Below, one piece after another: positions 7,936-16,753 of a DNA stretch of 64,000 nucleotides. The notes under the pieces were generated by a model. That model was given only the letters and a program-made list of their open reading frames with translations. It was not told the origin of the DNA and made no database searches. Source of the stretch: M50B91 sp964526665 (GTDB lineage Bacteria; Patescibacteriota; Gracilibacteria; UBA4473). The translations under genes were made by a program, and so were the position numbers. The stretch's first letter is position 1; each line of letters opens with the position of its first letter. Location: positions 96,548-160,547 of the forward strand of contig CAZGJL010000001.1 in assembly GCA_964526665.1 (NCBI GenBank). The letters are read 5' to 3'.

Positions 7936-10854
7936 CTAAAAAGATTTAAAAGTATCGTGATACGCTTTTGACAGCTTCTCTACTGAAAGAGTTTCAAGTC
8001 CCGCAATAACCAAATCTGAACCCGCGACTTCTCCAATCTCTGCTGCTTCTGGGAAGAGCTTCTGGAGTTCGTCCACGTTGTGTGGCGCAACTGAAACGAG
8101 GAATCGTGATTTTGATTCTGACCAGAGTGCTGTTGGTAAGTCCTCAGAAACTTGCGCCAAATCAATATGCGCTCCGTTTTGTGATGCTATACAAGATTTT
8201 GCTAATGCCGTCGCCAATCCTCCCTGCCACACGTGCTGAGATGATGCGAGCAAGCCGCTCTGATGCGCAGTGAACATTCGATCGTAACGATCTTTTGATT
8301 CTTCAGCTTTCAAAGCCGGAACAACTGAGTCGTCTAATTCTTTCATATTACTAAATTCCGAACCGCCGAATTCGGCGTTCGTTTCTCCGATGACAAAAAT
8401 CTTATCTCCGAGTCCTTTCCAGTCGATTGTTTGAACGGCTGTTGCGTCCGGGATCACGCTCAGGGTTGAGATCAAAAGTGTCGGTGGAACAGATATTTTT
8501 ATTTCATTATCATCTGCATCAAATCCGCGGAAATCGTTGAACATTGAGTCTTTCCCCGAAATGTACGGCGTTCCGTACACCGTTGCCACGTCGTAGCAAG
8601 CCTTAGCTGTTTCCACGAGCTGGCCCAAACGATTTGTTTCGTCACTACTACACCAGCAGAAATTGTCCATAATCGCCATGTGGTCTACGTTCGCTCCTGC
8701 TGCAACCGCCGCCGCAACTGCGTCATCAATCGTTGCCGCCGCCATTGCGTACGGATTCATATTTGTCATTCGTGGGTTCAGTGCGTGAGATGTCACCACT
8801 GCTTTTTTTGATGTTAGAACCGGGCGTGTCACCGCTGCCGATCCATTTACTCGTCCCACTCCTTGAAAAGGTTTAATAACGCTTCCTCCCAAAACCTCAT
8901 GATCATACTGCTGAGAAATCCATTGATTCGAAGTAATGTTTGGTCGTTTTAGCATTTCGACTAAATCCGAAGCTTCCGCAGAAACAACTGCTGTCGTGCT
9001 CAATTCTGATTGCTTCCAATCGGCTTTGAGCTGCTCCCGCGGCCATCCTGTTGCCAAAAAGTTGAGAGAAAGATCGAAGATTGTTTTCCCGTTCCAGAGA
9101 ATCTTTCCGCGTCCGCTATCAGTAAATTTCCCTAATATTGTTGCCTCCACTCCGTGTTTTTTGAAGATCGCGAGAAACGCGTTTGCTTTGTCATACGGAA
9201 CAGAAAAGGTCATTCGTTCCTGAGATTCGGAAATCCAAATCTGCCATGGTTCAAGGTTGGGATACTTCAGTGGAACACGTTCCAAATGAACCTCAAATCC
9301 TCCCGCCTCATCTCCCAGTTCCCCGATAGTTCCCGAAATTCCCCCCGCTCCACAATCGTGAACTGAGTTGATAAATCCGCCTTCACGGAGATCATAAATA
9401 ACGGCATCTGATAGTTTTTTCTGAGTAATCGGATCTCCGATTTGTACCGCTGTTGCAGGACTTCCTTCGTCCAATGCTTCTGAACTAAACGTAGCTCCGT
9501 GAATCCCGTCCATTCCTACGCGACCTCCGGTAACGATAATTGCGTCGCCGGGTTTGGCTGCCTTTTCGCTTGAATCTGTGCCCTCTAGTATTCGTGGGAT
9601 CAGTCCGATCGTTCCCGCAAACACAAGAGGTTTTCCGACATATCCGTCGTCAAAATAAGTGAACCCCAGTGGCGTTGGAATCCCTGATTGATTTCCTCCT
9701 TCGTTCACTCCTTCTACCACTCCGTCCAAGATTTCTCGTGGCTGAAGAATTGGATTTGATTTATTTCGTCCGCGATAAAGATCGAACTCTTTTCGTGGAT
9801 CTGCTGTACAAAATCCATATCGGTTAATCACTGGCTTTGATCCACGACCATATCCAATACAATCACGATTCACTCCCACGATTCCTGTCATTGCTCCTCC
9901 CAATGGGTCAAGCGCAGAAGGGGAGTTATGTGTTTCCATTTTGTCTGATACAGACCATTCGTCGTCGAATACGATTCCTCCTGAGTTGTCCGAGAAAACT
10001 GAAATACAAAAGTCGTCATCTCCTTTCTTTTTACGAATATCTACTGTTGCCTGACGAATAAAGGTTTTGAAAATTCCTCCGTCGTGCTCATTTATGGGAT
10101 TGGCAAAAATCGTGTGTCGACAGTGCTCTGACCACGTCTGCGCAATTGATTCTAGTTCAATATCGTATGGATTTCGTCCCTCTTCCCGGAAATAATCACG
10201 AATCGTGTGCAGGTAGAGAAGTGAAAGCGCCAATGGTCCACGACGCACTCCGTCTGGTCCCGCAATCCCCTTTTTCCCAAGTAATGCGAGTTCTTCGTCT
10301 GGGATCTCTAAATCCACTTCCATCGGAGCGGCCGGCCTATGAAGTTTTACTTCGGGAGCGAGAATGTCCATCCCGTTGTCTGCTTGAAATTCCTCTTGTG
10401 ATTTCACTGAGATTCTCTGAATAAGTGGATTTGCAAATAGTCGACCAATCGCTTGGGCCTGCTCTTCCTTCAATGTTCCTGAAACGTACAAAACTACTGA
10501 CCCATATGCGTTTTCATGTGGCACATCAAACCCTATTCCAAATTTGTTTTCCATTGATTCCACCACGGTTGATCCCACGTTATCCGTCACCCCGGGGAGA
10601 AACCCGATCTCAATAGCCCAATCAAATTCTCGATACACATCCGGCTCGTCAATATTAAATGATTCATACACCGGATTGGTAAGCATTTCGCCAACCCGCT
10701 CTTGTTCGGCTGGTTTAAATTTCCGAACAATCGTATATACATCCGTCGTCGCTAAATCCGTAATCAGGAAGCCCGCGGCCTGAATTTTTGTTTGAAAACT
10801 CGCTGCGCGGTTATCCTGCACGGTATTCTCGATCTCGATGCGAAAGGCGTTCAT
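7936..10854 (-). CDS. purL: phosphoribosylformylglycinamidine synthase, fused PurS-PurL
   Basis: A 972-residue protein whose first about 170 residues look like PurS-type ferredoxin-like repeats (starting with a FRIEIENT strand). The PurL ATP-grasp-like synthase follows, recognised by AQTWSEHCRHT near residue 240, a METHNSPSALDP segment near residue 310, GGRVGMDGIHGA near residue 445, and the second-half segment SGKDSM. The length, with no C-terminal glutaminase domain, matches the PurSL plus separate PurQ architecture. It converts FGAR, ATP and PurQ-derived ammonia to FGAM. It forms an operon with purQ; the ATG at 10854 has no clear Shine-Dalgarno. Confidence 0.93.
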   Translation of the reverse strand: MNAFRIEIENTVQDNRAASFQTKIQAAGFLITDLATTDVYTIVRKFKPAEQERVGEMLTNPVYESFNIDEPDVYREFDWAIEIGFLPGVTDNVGSTVVESMENKFGIGFDVPHENAYGSVVLYVSGTLKEEQAQAIGRLFANPLIQRISVKSQEEFQADNGMDILAPEVKLHRPAAPMEVDLEIPDEELALLGKKGIAGPDGVRRGPLALSLLYLHTIRDYFREEGRNPYDIELESIAQTWSEHCRHTIFANPINEHDGGIFKTFIRQATVDIRKKKGDDDFCISVFSDNSGGIVFDDEWSVSDKMETHNSPSALDPLGGAMTGIVGVNRDCIGYGRGSKPVINRYGFCTADPRKEFDLYRGRNKSNPILQPREILDGVVEGVNEGGNQSGIPTPLGFTYFDDGYVGKPLVFAGTIGLIPRILEGTDSSEKAAKPGDAIIVTGGRVGMDGIHGATFSSEALDEGSPATAVQIGDPITQKKLSDAVIYDLREGGFINSVHDCGAGGISGTIGELGDEAGGFEVHLERVPLKYPNLEPWQIWISESQERMTFSVPYDKANAFLAIFKKHGVEATILGKFTDSGRGKILWNGKTIFDLSLNFLATGWPREQLKADWKQSELSTTAVVSAEASDLVEMLKRPNITSNQWISQQYDHEVLGGSVIKPFQGVGRVNGSAAVTRPVLTSKKAVVTSHALNPRMTNMNPYAMAAATIDDAVAAAVAAGANVDHMAIMDNFCWCSSDETNRLGQLVETAKACYDVATVYGTPYISGKDSMFNDFRGFDADDNEIKISVPPTLLISTLSVIPDATAVQTIDWKGLGDKIFVIGETNAEFGGSEFSNMKELDDSVVPALKAEESKDRYDRMFTAHQSGLLASSQHVWQGGLATALAKSCIASQNGAHIDLAQVSEDLPTALWSESKSRFLVSVAPHNVDELQKLFPEAAEIGEVAGSDLVIAGLETLSVEKLSKAYHDTFKSF

Positions 10855-10942
10855 AAACGGAGGGAAAGTACGCCCGTAGTGTAGTCATTTTGATATTTTT
10901 GGCAATGAAAAATGTCTCCAACTGCCACGCCAAAAATATATT

Positions 10943-10974
10943 AAAAAAAGATGCGCAAGTTAGACCTGCGCATC
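10943..10974 (-). terminator. intrinsic terminator downstream of metG
   Basis: A perfect 8-bp stem, GATGCGCA with TGCGCATC, encloses a 9-base loop and is followed on the minus strand by seven T. It lies about 330 bases beyond the metG stop, so it may instead end an unrecognised minus-strand transcript. Confidence 0.75.
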
Positions 10975-11157
10975 AATATAAAGTCACCGATACTTCCCAA
11001 TTTAACGCATCTGCTATCCAATTACGATGACCTTGTAGCCTCCAGGCGGAGGCGAAAAAAGCGGAAGGAAACCCAATTAAAAAGAAGTTATAAAAAACTC
11101 TTTCGTTTTTAAGAACGTATACATGTCCATGAACACAAGCCTCGACTCGCGAAACTT

Positions 11158-11262
11158 ATGATCATGGACAAAAAGGAATATATGGTGACAAAGAACCGCT
11201 TCCGAGCCGAAGGAATCACAAGTGATGTCCGTGCAACTACGATGAAGCTACATATTGTCTAA
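11158..11262 (+). CDS. possible 34-residue basic small protein
   Basis: An ATG-initiated frame of 34 codons ends at TAA 11260-11262. The frame stays open upstream for another 15 codons without a start. The product is basic and protein-like (it contains KNRFRAEGITSDVRATT) and resembles nothing I recognise. It lies in an otherwise empty gap. No Shine-Dalgarno or clear promoter is visible, so a chance open frame remains possible. Confidence 0.25.
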   Translation: MIMDKKEYMVTKNRFRAEGITSDVRATTMKLHIV

Positions 11263-11304
11263 TTGTTTTGTGACAAAATGTCAAGAGCTTCTTTTGCAAA
11301 ACGG

Positions 11305-12774
11305 TTATTCTGCGCGTTGAAATAAAATTTCTGCTTCGCCAACTTTCTCCCCGTCTCCAATCATTTTCCACATCTTCGGTGCAGCTTCTGGGAGCAACGT
11401 CTCGGACATTTTCGCAATCGTCTCCAGGTGAAGCAAGAGTCGAGCAAAGACCTGTGTTGCCACTTCCGGATCCACCTTAAATAGCTTCCACGGCTCCTTT
11501 TCGTTTAATAATAAATTCGCCTTATTCATTTCATGAAACATTTCTTCAATTGCTGCTCGCAACGATTTATCTTCCATAAATTGATGAAACAGCGCCATAT
11601 CATTTTCAACAGCCTGTCTTTCTTTTGCCATCGTTACCCATTCTCCTTTTTCTGAATTCATTGGGTCCCATGCGGGCTTCTTCCCTTCTAAAAACTTATG
11701 AATCAGAACGGTCACTCTATTAAAAAGATTCCCGATTCCTCCCGCTAATTTTTTATTATACAGGTCGTGAAACTGTTCTTGGGAAAAATCTCCATCGTTC
11801 CCAAACTCAAACGAAGAAAGCAGACCAAGTCGCACTCCATCGTTTCCATATTTCATCGCCAAATCAAGAGGAGAAATCACGTTCCCAAGAGACTTGCTCA
11901 TCTTCTCTCCATCAACAGTAAAAAACCCATGCGCGTATTCTTCTGCGGGCGTAGAAATCCCTGCCGACATCAGCATCGCCGGCCAAATCACACAGTGAAA
12001 TCGTGTAATGTCTTTCCCCAGTAAATGAAGCGTATTGTCCCAAAACTCTTCACTCGGACAGGCTGATCGATAATTAATGAGCGCGTCAAACCATACATAA
12101 ATTTTGTGACTTTTGTCCCAGGGAAGAGGAATCCCGAACTCGGCATTTTCACGACTAATAGAAATGTCTTCAAGTCCGGACTTGATAAAAGAAAGCACTT
12201 CGTTGCGACGCTTTTCTGGTTCGAGAAGCTTTGGGTTTTTCTCAAATAATTCCAACAACTGGTCCTGATATTTCGAAAGCCGAAAGAAATAGTTGTCTTC
12301 TTCAACCCTATTCGGCGCCTTCTTGTGATGCGGACAATGCCCGTTTTCATCAACCTCTGAAGCCTTCAGGAACGCTTCGCACCCCGTACAATATAATCCC
12401 TCATATTTCCCTTTATAAATATCTCCTTTCCCATGAATCGTGGTCAAAATTTCATGCACTGTTTCATGGTGTCGTTCTTCGGTTGTACGAATGAAATCAT
12501 CAAAATCTATACCGATTTCTTCCCATGTTTCTTTCCACCGTGCAGCAATGGCGTCCAAATATGGCATAACTTCTTCTCCTGCTGCCGCCGCGGCGTCTAC
12601 TGTTTTCTGGGAATTTTCATCTGTTCCCGTAAGGAAAAATACGTTTTCTTTCCCCAGCTTCTGTCGCCAATAACGAGCCAATGTGTCGGCTGCAAGCGTA
12701 CAATAGGCGTGTCCAATATGTGGCACATCGTTTACATAATAAATTGGAGTCGTTATAAATTTTTTCATTCTCAT
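11305..12774 (-). CDS. metG: methionyl-tRNA synthetase
   Basis: A class I aminoacyl-tRNA synthetase of about 489 residues. The ATP-binding HIGH signature (PHIGHAY) is near residue 19 and KMSKS near residue 291. A zinc-binding knuckle with CTGC and CPHH lies near residues 130-155 in the connective-peptide region. An anticodon-binding helical domain closes the protein. There is no C-terminal EMAP/Trbp111-like tRNA-binding extension, so this is the short form. The open frame continues 45 codons upstream, but the family N-terminus (KKFITTPIYYVN) begins at the ATG at 12768 or 12774; I chose 12774. Confidence 0.95.
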   Translation of the reverse strand: MRMKKFITTPIYYVNDVPHIGHAYCTLAADTLARYWRQKLGKENVFFLTGTDENSQKTVDAAAAAGEEVMPYLDAIAARWKETWEEIGIDFDDFIRTTEERHHETVHEILTTIHGKGDIYKGKYEGLYCTGCEAFLKASEVDENGHCPHHKKAPNRVEEDNYFFRLSKYQDQLLELFEKNPKLLEPEKRRNEVLSFIKSGLEDISISRENAEFGIPLPWDKSHKIYVWFDALINYRSACPSEEFWDNTLHLLGKDITRFHCVIWPAMLMSAGISTPAEEYAHGFFTVDGEKMSKSLGNVISPLDLAMKYGNDGVRLGLLSSFEFGNDGDFSQEQFHDLYNKKLAGGIGNLFNRVTVLIHKFLEGKKPAWDPMNSEKGEWVTMAKERQAVENDMALFHQFMEDKSLRAAIEEMFHEMNKANLLLNEKEPWKLFKVDPEVATQVFARLLLHLETIAKMSETLLPEAAPKMWKMIGDGEKVGEAEILFQRAE

Positions 12775-12917
12775 TTTTTTACAAAACCCCCGGTTCTTAC
12801 GTCCGGAATCATTTGTTTTACAGGCAAAAGAATGCCCCATGACGAAAAAGATGTCAATTCTTTGATGCTGTGACAAAAAGACGTTTCTCTCTATAAAATA
12901 TCTCGCCAAAACACCAA

Positions 12918-13589
12918 TTATTCCGCCTTATCGACCAAGATATATCCATATCCTCGTACTGTTTGAAGCATTTTAGCGTCATCTCCTAGCTTTTTTCGAA
13001 TGGCACGAATATGCACGTCCACGACATTTGATCGCATGTCTAATATGTCGCCCCATACTCGTTCACTGAGGTCTGCTCGAGAAATAACAATGTTTTTGCT
13101 CGATAAAAAGGCAAAAAGCATTTGAAATTCTCTTTTGGAAATCGGAAGCAATTCCTGCCGCGAATGGACTTCTTTTTTCTCAAGATTCATTACGATTGGT
13201 CCACACGCTAATATATTGTGTTTCTTTTCAAGCCGACGACGCATCAATGCTCTTGTCCGTGCCACGAACTCTGAAAGTGAAAAATTTTTTACTAAATAAT
13301 CATCTGCCCCGAGATCCAATCCGCGAATTCTGTCCTCTACCCGACCATACGCCGAAACGATAAGTACGAGCGAGGTATTCCCCGCCGCTCTTAAGTGACG
13401 CAAAAGCGATAACCCCGACATCCCTGGCAATCCAAGATCCAATATCACGAGGTCGAAGCTTTGTTCTTTTGCAATACTCAATGCTTTCTCTCCGGAATGG
13501 GCAACGACACAATCAAATTTTTCCCCACGCAAGGCCTGCTCCATCAAAGACGCCATTCTGGGATCATCATCGACAATAAGGGCTCTCAT
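12918..13589 (-). CDS. OmpR/PhoB-family response regulator (orphan)
   Basis: A 223-residue two-domain regulator. The receiver domain has the acidic pair IVDDDP at the N-terminus, the phosphoacceptor Asp near residue 51 (VILDLGLPG), a Ser/Thr region (LIVSAYG) and Lys in YLVK near residue 104. A winged-helix DNA-binding domain follows, ending with a VRGYGYIL motif typical of the family. No histidine kinase gene lies next to it, so its signal is unknown. It sits about 140 bases upstream of metG on the same strand. Confidence 0.92.
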   Translation of the reverse strand: MRALIVDDDPRMASLMEQALRGEKFDCVVAHSGEKALSIAKEQSFDLVILDLGLPGMSGLSLLRHLRAAGNTSLVLIVSAYGRVEDRIRGLDLGADDYLVKNFSLSEFVARTRALMRRRLEKKHNILACGPIVMNLEKKEVHSRQELLPISKREFQMLFAFLSSKNIVISRADLSERVWGDILDMRSNVVDVHIRAIRKKLGDDAKMLQTVRGYGYILVDKAE

Positions 13590-13738
13590 AGTTTTCTCTT
13601 TTACGAATTAATCCATGCTCTCTCTTTTGCATCAAAACCATAGCATGCTTAGATTAAATTTTAATGAAAAATTCCACTTATTTTCAAAAAAAATAAAAAG
13701 TTGCCGATAAACATTGAAATAACTACCATAAAAGCAGA

Positions 13739-14293
13739 ATGCAGCTTCAGAAAACTGGCTTTCAAAAATCATCATTTCTTTTCCTTTCTCAAAATTTACG
13801 AAAACTCGCTTTTGAGGACAAGGTTTCATTATATGCTCACCTGGGGACACTCATTGCTTGTTTTTTTCCTTGGGCATCACTCAATCCTCTGTACGGTCCC
13901 GTGGTATTCATGAATGCTTTTTCTGGTGCCTCCTGGCTTATCGGATCGATTGTCTTTTGTCTTTCTCTTTTTTCTGTTGCCATCTTTGTAGATGAATTGC
14001 TAGAAAAAAAGCTCCTTCAGTTTCGTCTCCCTCGAACAACTATTCTGGGGGCGATGAGCGGTCAATCCCTTTTGTTACAGCTTTGCGCGTGGTCTGTACT
14101 ATATTCGGTTGGTGCAGGATATGCTGGTATAGAATTCCGCTTCGGCCTTGCTGCTTGTTTATTGTTACAAATTGTGGCACTTGTCGCTGCCTGGCTCAAA
14201 GAACGGTCATCAAAGAAAGAAGAGGCGAAAGAGTTTTTTCAGTTGCCAACTCATCAAAAATCAGGAGAATCCTCTACGCATCCCCACCAATAA
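13739..14293 (+). CDS. small polytopic membrane protein of unknown function
   Basis: A 184-residue protein with about four hydrophobic segments (near residues 35-55, 60-85, 105-125 and 130-150). It has a charged Lys/Glu-rich tail and is not recognised. Its stop overlaps the next gene's start by one base (TAATG at 14291-14295), so the two are translationally coupled. I use ATG 13739, the first start in frame. The N-terminal 30 residues are polar and may not belong to the protein if an internal start is used. Confidence 0.65.
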   Translation: MQLQKTGFQKSSFLFLSQNLRKLAFEDKVSLYAHLGTLIACFFPWASLNPLYGPVVFMNAFSGASWLIGSIVFCLSLFSVAIFVDELLEKKLLQFRLPRTTILGAMSGQSLLLQLCAWSVLYSVGAGYAGIEFRFGLAACLLLQIVALVAAWLKERSSKKEEAKEFFQLPTHQKSGESSTHPHQ

Positions 14294-14637
14294 TGACTGA
14301 CTCCAATTCCTTTCTTCACGAAGCACAACAGGCTGGCCGCGCAAGCGGAAAGCTCGAAATTGATAATCTCGATGAGGCCATTGGCGCCATCACACACATT
14401 ATTGATGAAGACGTAGCAACTCAATACAAAGAAACAGAAGAAGAGGCTTGGCCACGCGCAACCATGACTGTGTACTGTCACGATTGCCGAGCTATTGTTC
14501 CTGCGGGAATTGGAAAGACGCTTCGGGGAAATGCTCGAACTGTATGTGGAAATTGTCATAGCAAAAAAATATCTATGGGCCGAGAAGAGGCGCTTCGGAG
14601 TTTTTATCATCTTGCCAAGGCAGAAGACAAGGAATAA
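14293..14637 (+). CDS. zinc-ribbon protein of unknown function
   Basis: A 114-residue soluble protein. Residues 1-55 are acidic and helical. A zinc ribbon with CHDC near residue 61 and CGNC near residue 87 follows, then a short basic/helical end. Four regularly spaced cysteines suggest one structural zinc. It is coupled to the membrane protein upstream through a TAATG overlap, which suggests a joint function. It precedes lexA, but a separate lexA promoter intervenes. Confidence 0.65.
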   Translation: MTDSNSFLHEAQQAGRASGKLEIDNLDEAIGAITHIIDEDVATQYKETEEEAWPRATMTVYCHDCRAIVPAGIGKTLRGNARTVCGNCHSKKISMGREEALRSFYHLAKAEDKE

Positions 14638-14722
14638 TCGTTTTCTTTCAGGAAAACATACACCGAAAACAAATAAGATAGAGCGCTTATAGAGCGTGTT
14701 TCAAATTTTGTTAAAAAAAGTT

Positions 14723-14762
14723 TTGACACATGTGTATGCACTGCGTATGCTTCTGTGTGCAT
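14723..14762 (+). promoter_or_regulatory. lexA promoter with possible LexA operator
   Basis: TTGACA (14723-14728), a 17-base spacer and TATGCT (14746-14751) form a near-consensus promoter. The predicted start of transcription, near 14758, lies only a few bases before the ATG at 14761, so the mRNA should be leaderless or nearly so. Two direct copies of GTATGC 11 bases apart (14734 and 14745) and an inverted repeat ATGCAC/GTGCAT (14736-14741 and 14757-14762) overlap the -10 and start. These are candidate operator sequences for autorepression; the binding is inferred. Confidence 0.6.
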
Positions 14763-15387
14763 GAACAAAAATACACAATCGTTAACGCCAAAAGAACAAG
14801 ACGCTCTCCTTGAATCAAGACAGGCAACGCGTCTTCTTGGTAGATTTCCTTCTGTCCGGGAACTTATGATTGCTATGGAATACCGATCTCCACGATCTGC
14901 GGCTGTTCTTCTTGAGCGGCTCGAAAAAAAAGGGTATTTAGAGCGAGACAAGTTCAATCGTCTTCGTGTTTCCCCTGAACCAGAGCTATCCATTGCCGCT
15001 GACACTATAGATATTCCTGTTGTGGGAAGTGTTTGCTGTGGGACTCCTGATTGGGCAGAGCAAAACATTGAAAGTTACGTAAAAGTAAGTACGCGAATCG
15101 CTCCACGTGATCGACAACACTTTTTTCTCCGTGCAAAAGGAGATTCTATGAATGAGGCGGGGATTGAACACTCCGATCTTGTTCTCGTTCGAGTGCAGGG
15201 ATCTGCAAGCGAGGGCGATCGAGTAGTGGCACTCATTGATGACGAGGCCACTATAAAAGAATTCCGTCGCCGAGGAGATGTTGTTGTTCTTATGCCTCGA
15301 TCAACAAATCCAAATCATCAGCCAATTCTTGTTTCTGACCAGCTTCATATTCAGGGCGTGGTCGTTACGGCAATTCCAACTTTGTAA
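14761..15387 (+). CDS. lexA: SOS repressor LexA
   Basis: A 208-residue repressor with an N-terminal winged helix (PSVRELMIAM near residue 32) and a C-terminal self-cleaving S24 peptidase domain. The catalytic Ser129 is in GDSM and Lys166 in ATIKEF. The scissile bond would be Cys93-Gly94 (VCCG), not the usual Ala-Gly; UmuD is cleaved at a Cys-Gly bond, so function is plausible. An upstream in-frame GTG at 14755 exists, but the ATG at 14761 fits the promoter position better. It starts the lexA-orf67-recA unit. Confidence 0.93.
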   Translation: MNKNTQSLTPKEQDALLESRQATRLLGRFPSVRELMIAMEYRSPRSAAVLLERLEKKGYLERDKFNRLRVSPEPELSIAADTIDIPVVGSVCCGTPDWAEQNIESYVKVSTRIAPRDRQHFFLRAKGDSMNEAGIEHSDLVLVRVQGSASEGDRVVALIDDEATIKEFRRRGDVVVLMPRSTNPNHQPILVSDQLHIQGVVVTAIPTL

Positions 15388-15405
15388 TTTTTTAAATACA
15401 CACAA

Positions 15406-15609
15406 ATGACCTATTCCGCTCCAAAAAGAAGAGACATTCGAGTTCGATCAACTCAAAAAATATTACAACCCGTCTCTGGCAATACACACGTTCATCCGAC
15501 GGAACAACAGCAATATGAAATGAACTTTGATGTTTCTTCCACTGTTCATTTGCGTACATCGCTACAACAAGAAAATAAAACTTCTTTAAGCGATTTAATA
15601 AACAGCTAA
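15406..15609 (+). CDS. 67-residue protein between lexA and recA
   Basis: This short polar protein starts 18 bases after the lexA stop and ends 34 bases before recA. It has no membrane segment, signal peptide or cysteine, a basic N-terminus (KRRDIRVRS) and a Gln/Ser/Thr-rich remainder. I recognise no family. Its position makes co-expression in the SOS response likely, and a role in modulating LexA or RecA is possible but only inferred. Confidence 0.6.
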   Translation: MTYSAPKRRDIRVRSTQKILQPVSGNTHVHPTEQQQYEMNFDVSSTVHLRTSLQQENKTSLSDLINS

Positions 15610-15643
15610 AGATCTCTCTTGTAAAATTTAACACTCATATAAA

Positions 15644-16648
15644 ATGGCAACAGTAGACCCAAAAAAAGCAGCTCTTCAATCAGCTCTCACCCAGATTGAA
15701 AAAAATTTCGGGAAAGGCGCTATTATGCGCATGGGAGACCACGATCGCCCAAAAATTGAAACCGTTAGTTCTGGTGCAACATCCATTGATTTAGCCCTTG
15801 GTGGAGGATGGCCCCGGGGTCGTGTTGTAGAAATATATGGACCAGAAAGCTCGGGAAAAACAACTCTTTGTCTTCACGCGGCAGCAGAATTTCAAAAAAA
15901 AGGTGGCACTGTTGCCTTTGTAGATGCTGAGCACGCACTCGATCCTGCTTATGCTGAAAAGGTAGGGATAAATGTAGACGATCTCCTTCTTTCCCAACCA
16001 GATTCCGGGGAACAGGCCCTTGAAATTGTAGAAGCGCTTGTGCGTTCTGGTGCCGTAGATCTTATTGTGATTGACTCTGTTGCCGCTCTTACTCCGCGTG
16101 CAGAAATTGAGGGAGCTATGGGTGACGCACAAATGGGGCTCCAGGCTCGACTCATGAGCCAGGCCCTCCGGAAGCTCACAGGAATTACTAGCAAAACAAA
16201 TACGACGATTATTTTTATCAATCAGATCCGTATGAAAATTGGGGTTATGTTTGGAAATCCTGAAACCACAACAGGGGGAAACGCGCTAAAGTTCTATGCC
16301 TCACTCCGTGTAGAAGTGCGAAAGGGAGGGAAAATTGAATCAGGAACAGGTGACGAAAAAGAGGCCCACGGAAATATCATGCGCGTTAAGGTCGTAAAAA
16401 ATAAAGTAGCTCCCCCGTTTCGTACCGCAGAAGTTGATATTATGTTCAATGAGGGGATTTCCAAGACTTCAGATCTCCTTGAAATCGCTGTGCGATATGA
16501 GGTTATAGAAAAATCTGGGGCATTCTATTCTTATGGAGAGGTCAAACTTGGACAGGGGAAACAAAAGGCCGTTGAGTTCTTAAAAGAAAACCCAAAGGTG
16601 GTAAAAGAAATTGATGCCATCCTGCGCAAAAAGTTTGAGAAAAAATAA
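15644..16648 (+). CDS. recA: recombinase RecA
   Basis: A 334-residue RecA with the Walker A motif GPESSGKTT near residue 66, the Walker B region LIVIDSVAAL near residue 145, the MAW-type motif and the L2 loop region GNPETTTGGNALKF. RecA forms filaments on single-stranded DNA, promotes strand exchange and activates LexA self-cleavage. Its location directly downstream of lexA and orf67 with no terminator in between points to one SOS-controlled transcript. The C-terminus is short and basic. A strong terminator follows. Confidence 0.98.
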   Translation: MATVDPKKAALQSALTQIEKNFGKGAIMRMGDHDRPKIETVSSGATSIDLALGGGWPRGRVVEIYGPESSGKTTLCLHAAAEFQKKGGTVAFVDAEHALDPAYAEKVGINVDDLLLSQPDSGEQALEIVEALVRSGAVDLIVIDSVAALTPRAEIEGAMGDAQMGLQARLMSQALRKLTGITSKTNTTIIFINQIRMKIGVMFGNPETTTGGNALKFYASLRVEVRKGGKIESGTGDEKEAHGNIMRVKVVKNKVAPPFRTAEVDIMFNEGISKTSDLLEIAVRYEVIEKSGAFYSYGEVKLGQGKQKAVEFLKENPKVVKEIDAILRKKFEKK

Positions 16649-16666
16649 TATAGATCCCAAATAAAT

Positions 16667-16700
16667 GAAATTCTCCTGAGTTCTTGGGGGAATTTCTTTT
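16667..16700 (+). terminator. intrinsic terminator after recA
   Basis: GAAATTCTCC pairs with GGGGAATTTC (about 10 bp with one G-U pair) around a 9-10 base loop, followed by four T. Confidence 0.8.
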
Positions 16701-16728
16701 GCGTTAGACGAAAAAACCTGTGTACACT
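16699..16728 (+). promoter_or_regulatory. possible promoter of the superoxide dismutase gene
   Basis: TTGCGT, an 18-base spacer and TACACT lie 25 bases before the start codon and directly after the recA terminator. Confidence 0.4.
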
Positions 16729-16753
16729 GGGGTACAACTTTCTCTAAGATATT

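Larger units (their letters stand above)
10855..11304. other. 450-base intergenic region
   Basis: This stretch holds the metG terminator (10943-10974) and a compact stem-loop at 11037-11052, where GCCTCC pairs with GGAGGC. It also holds a possible 34-codon plus-strand gene at 11158-11262. Nothing else is recognised. Confidence 0.6.
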
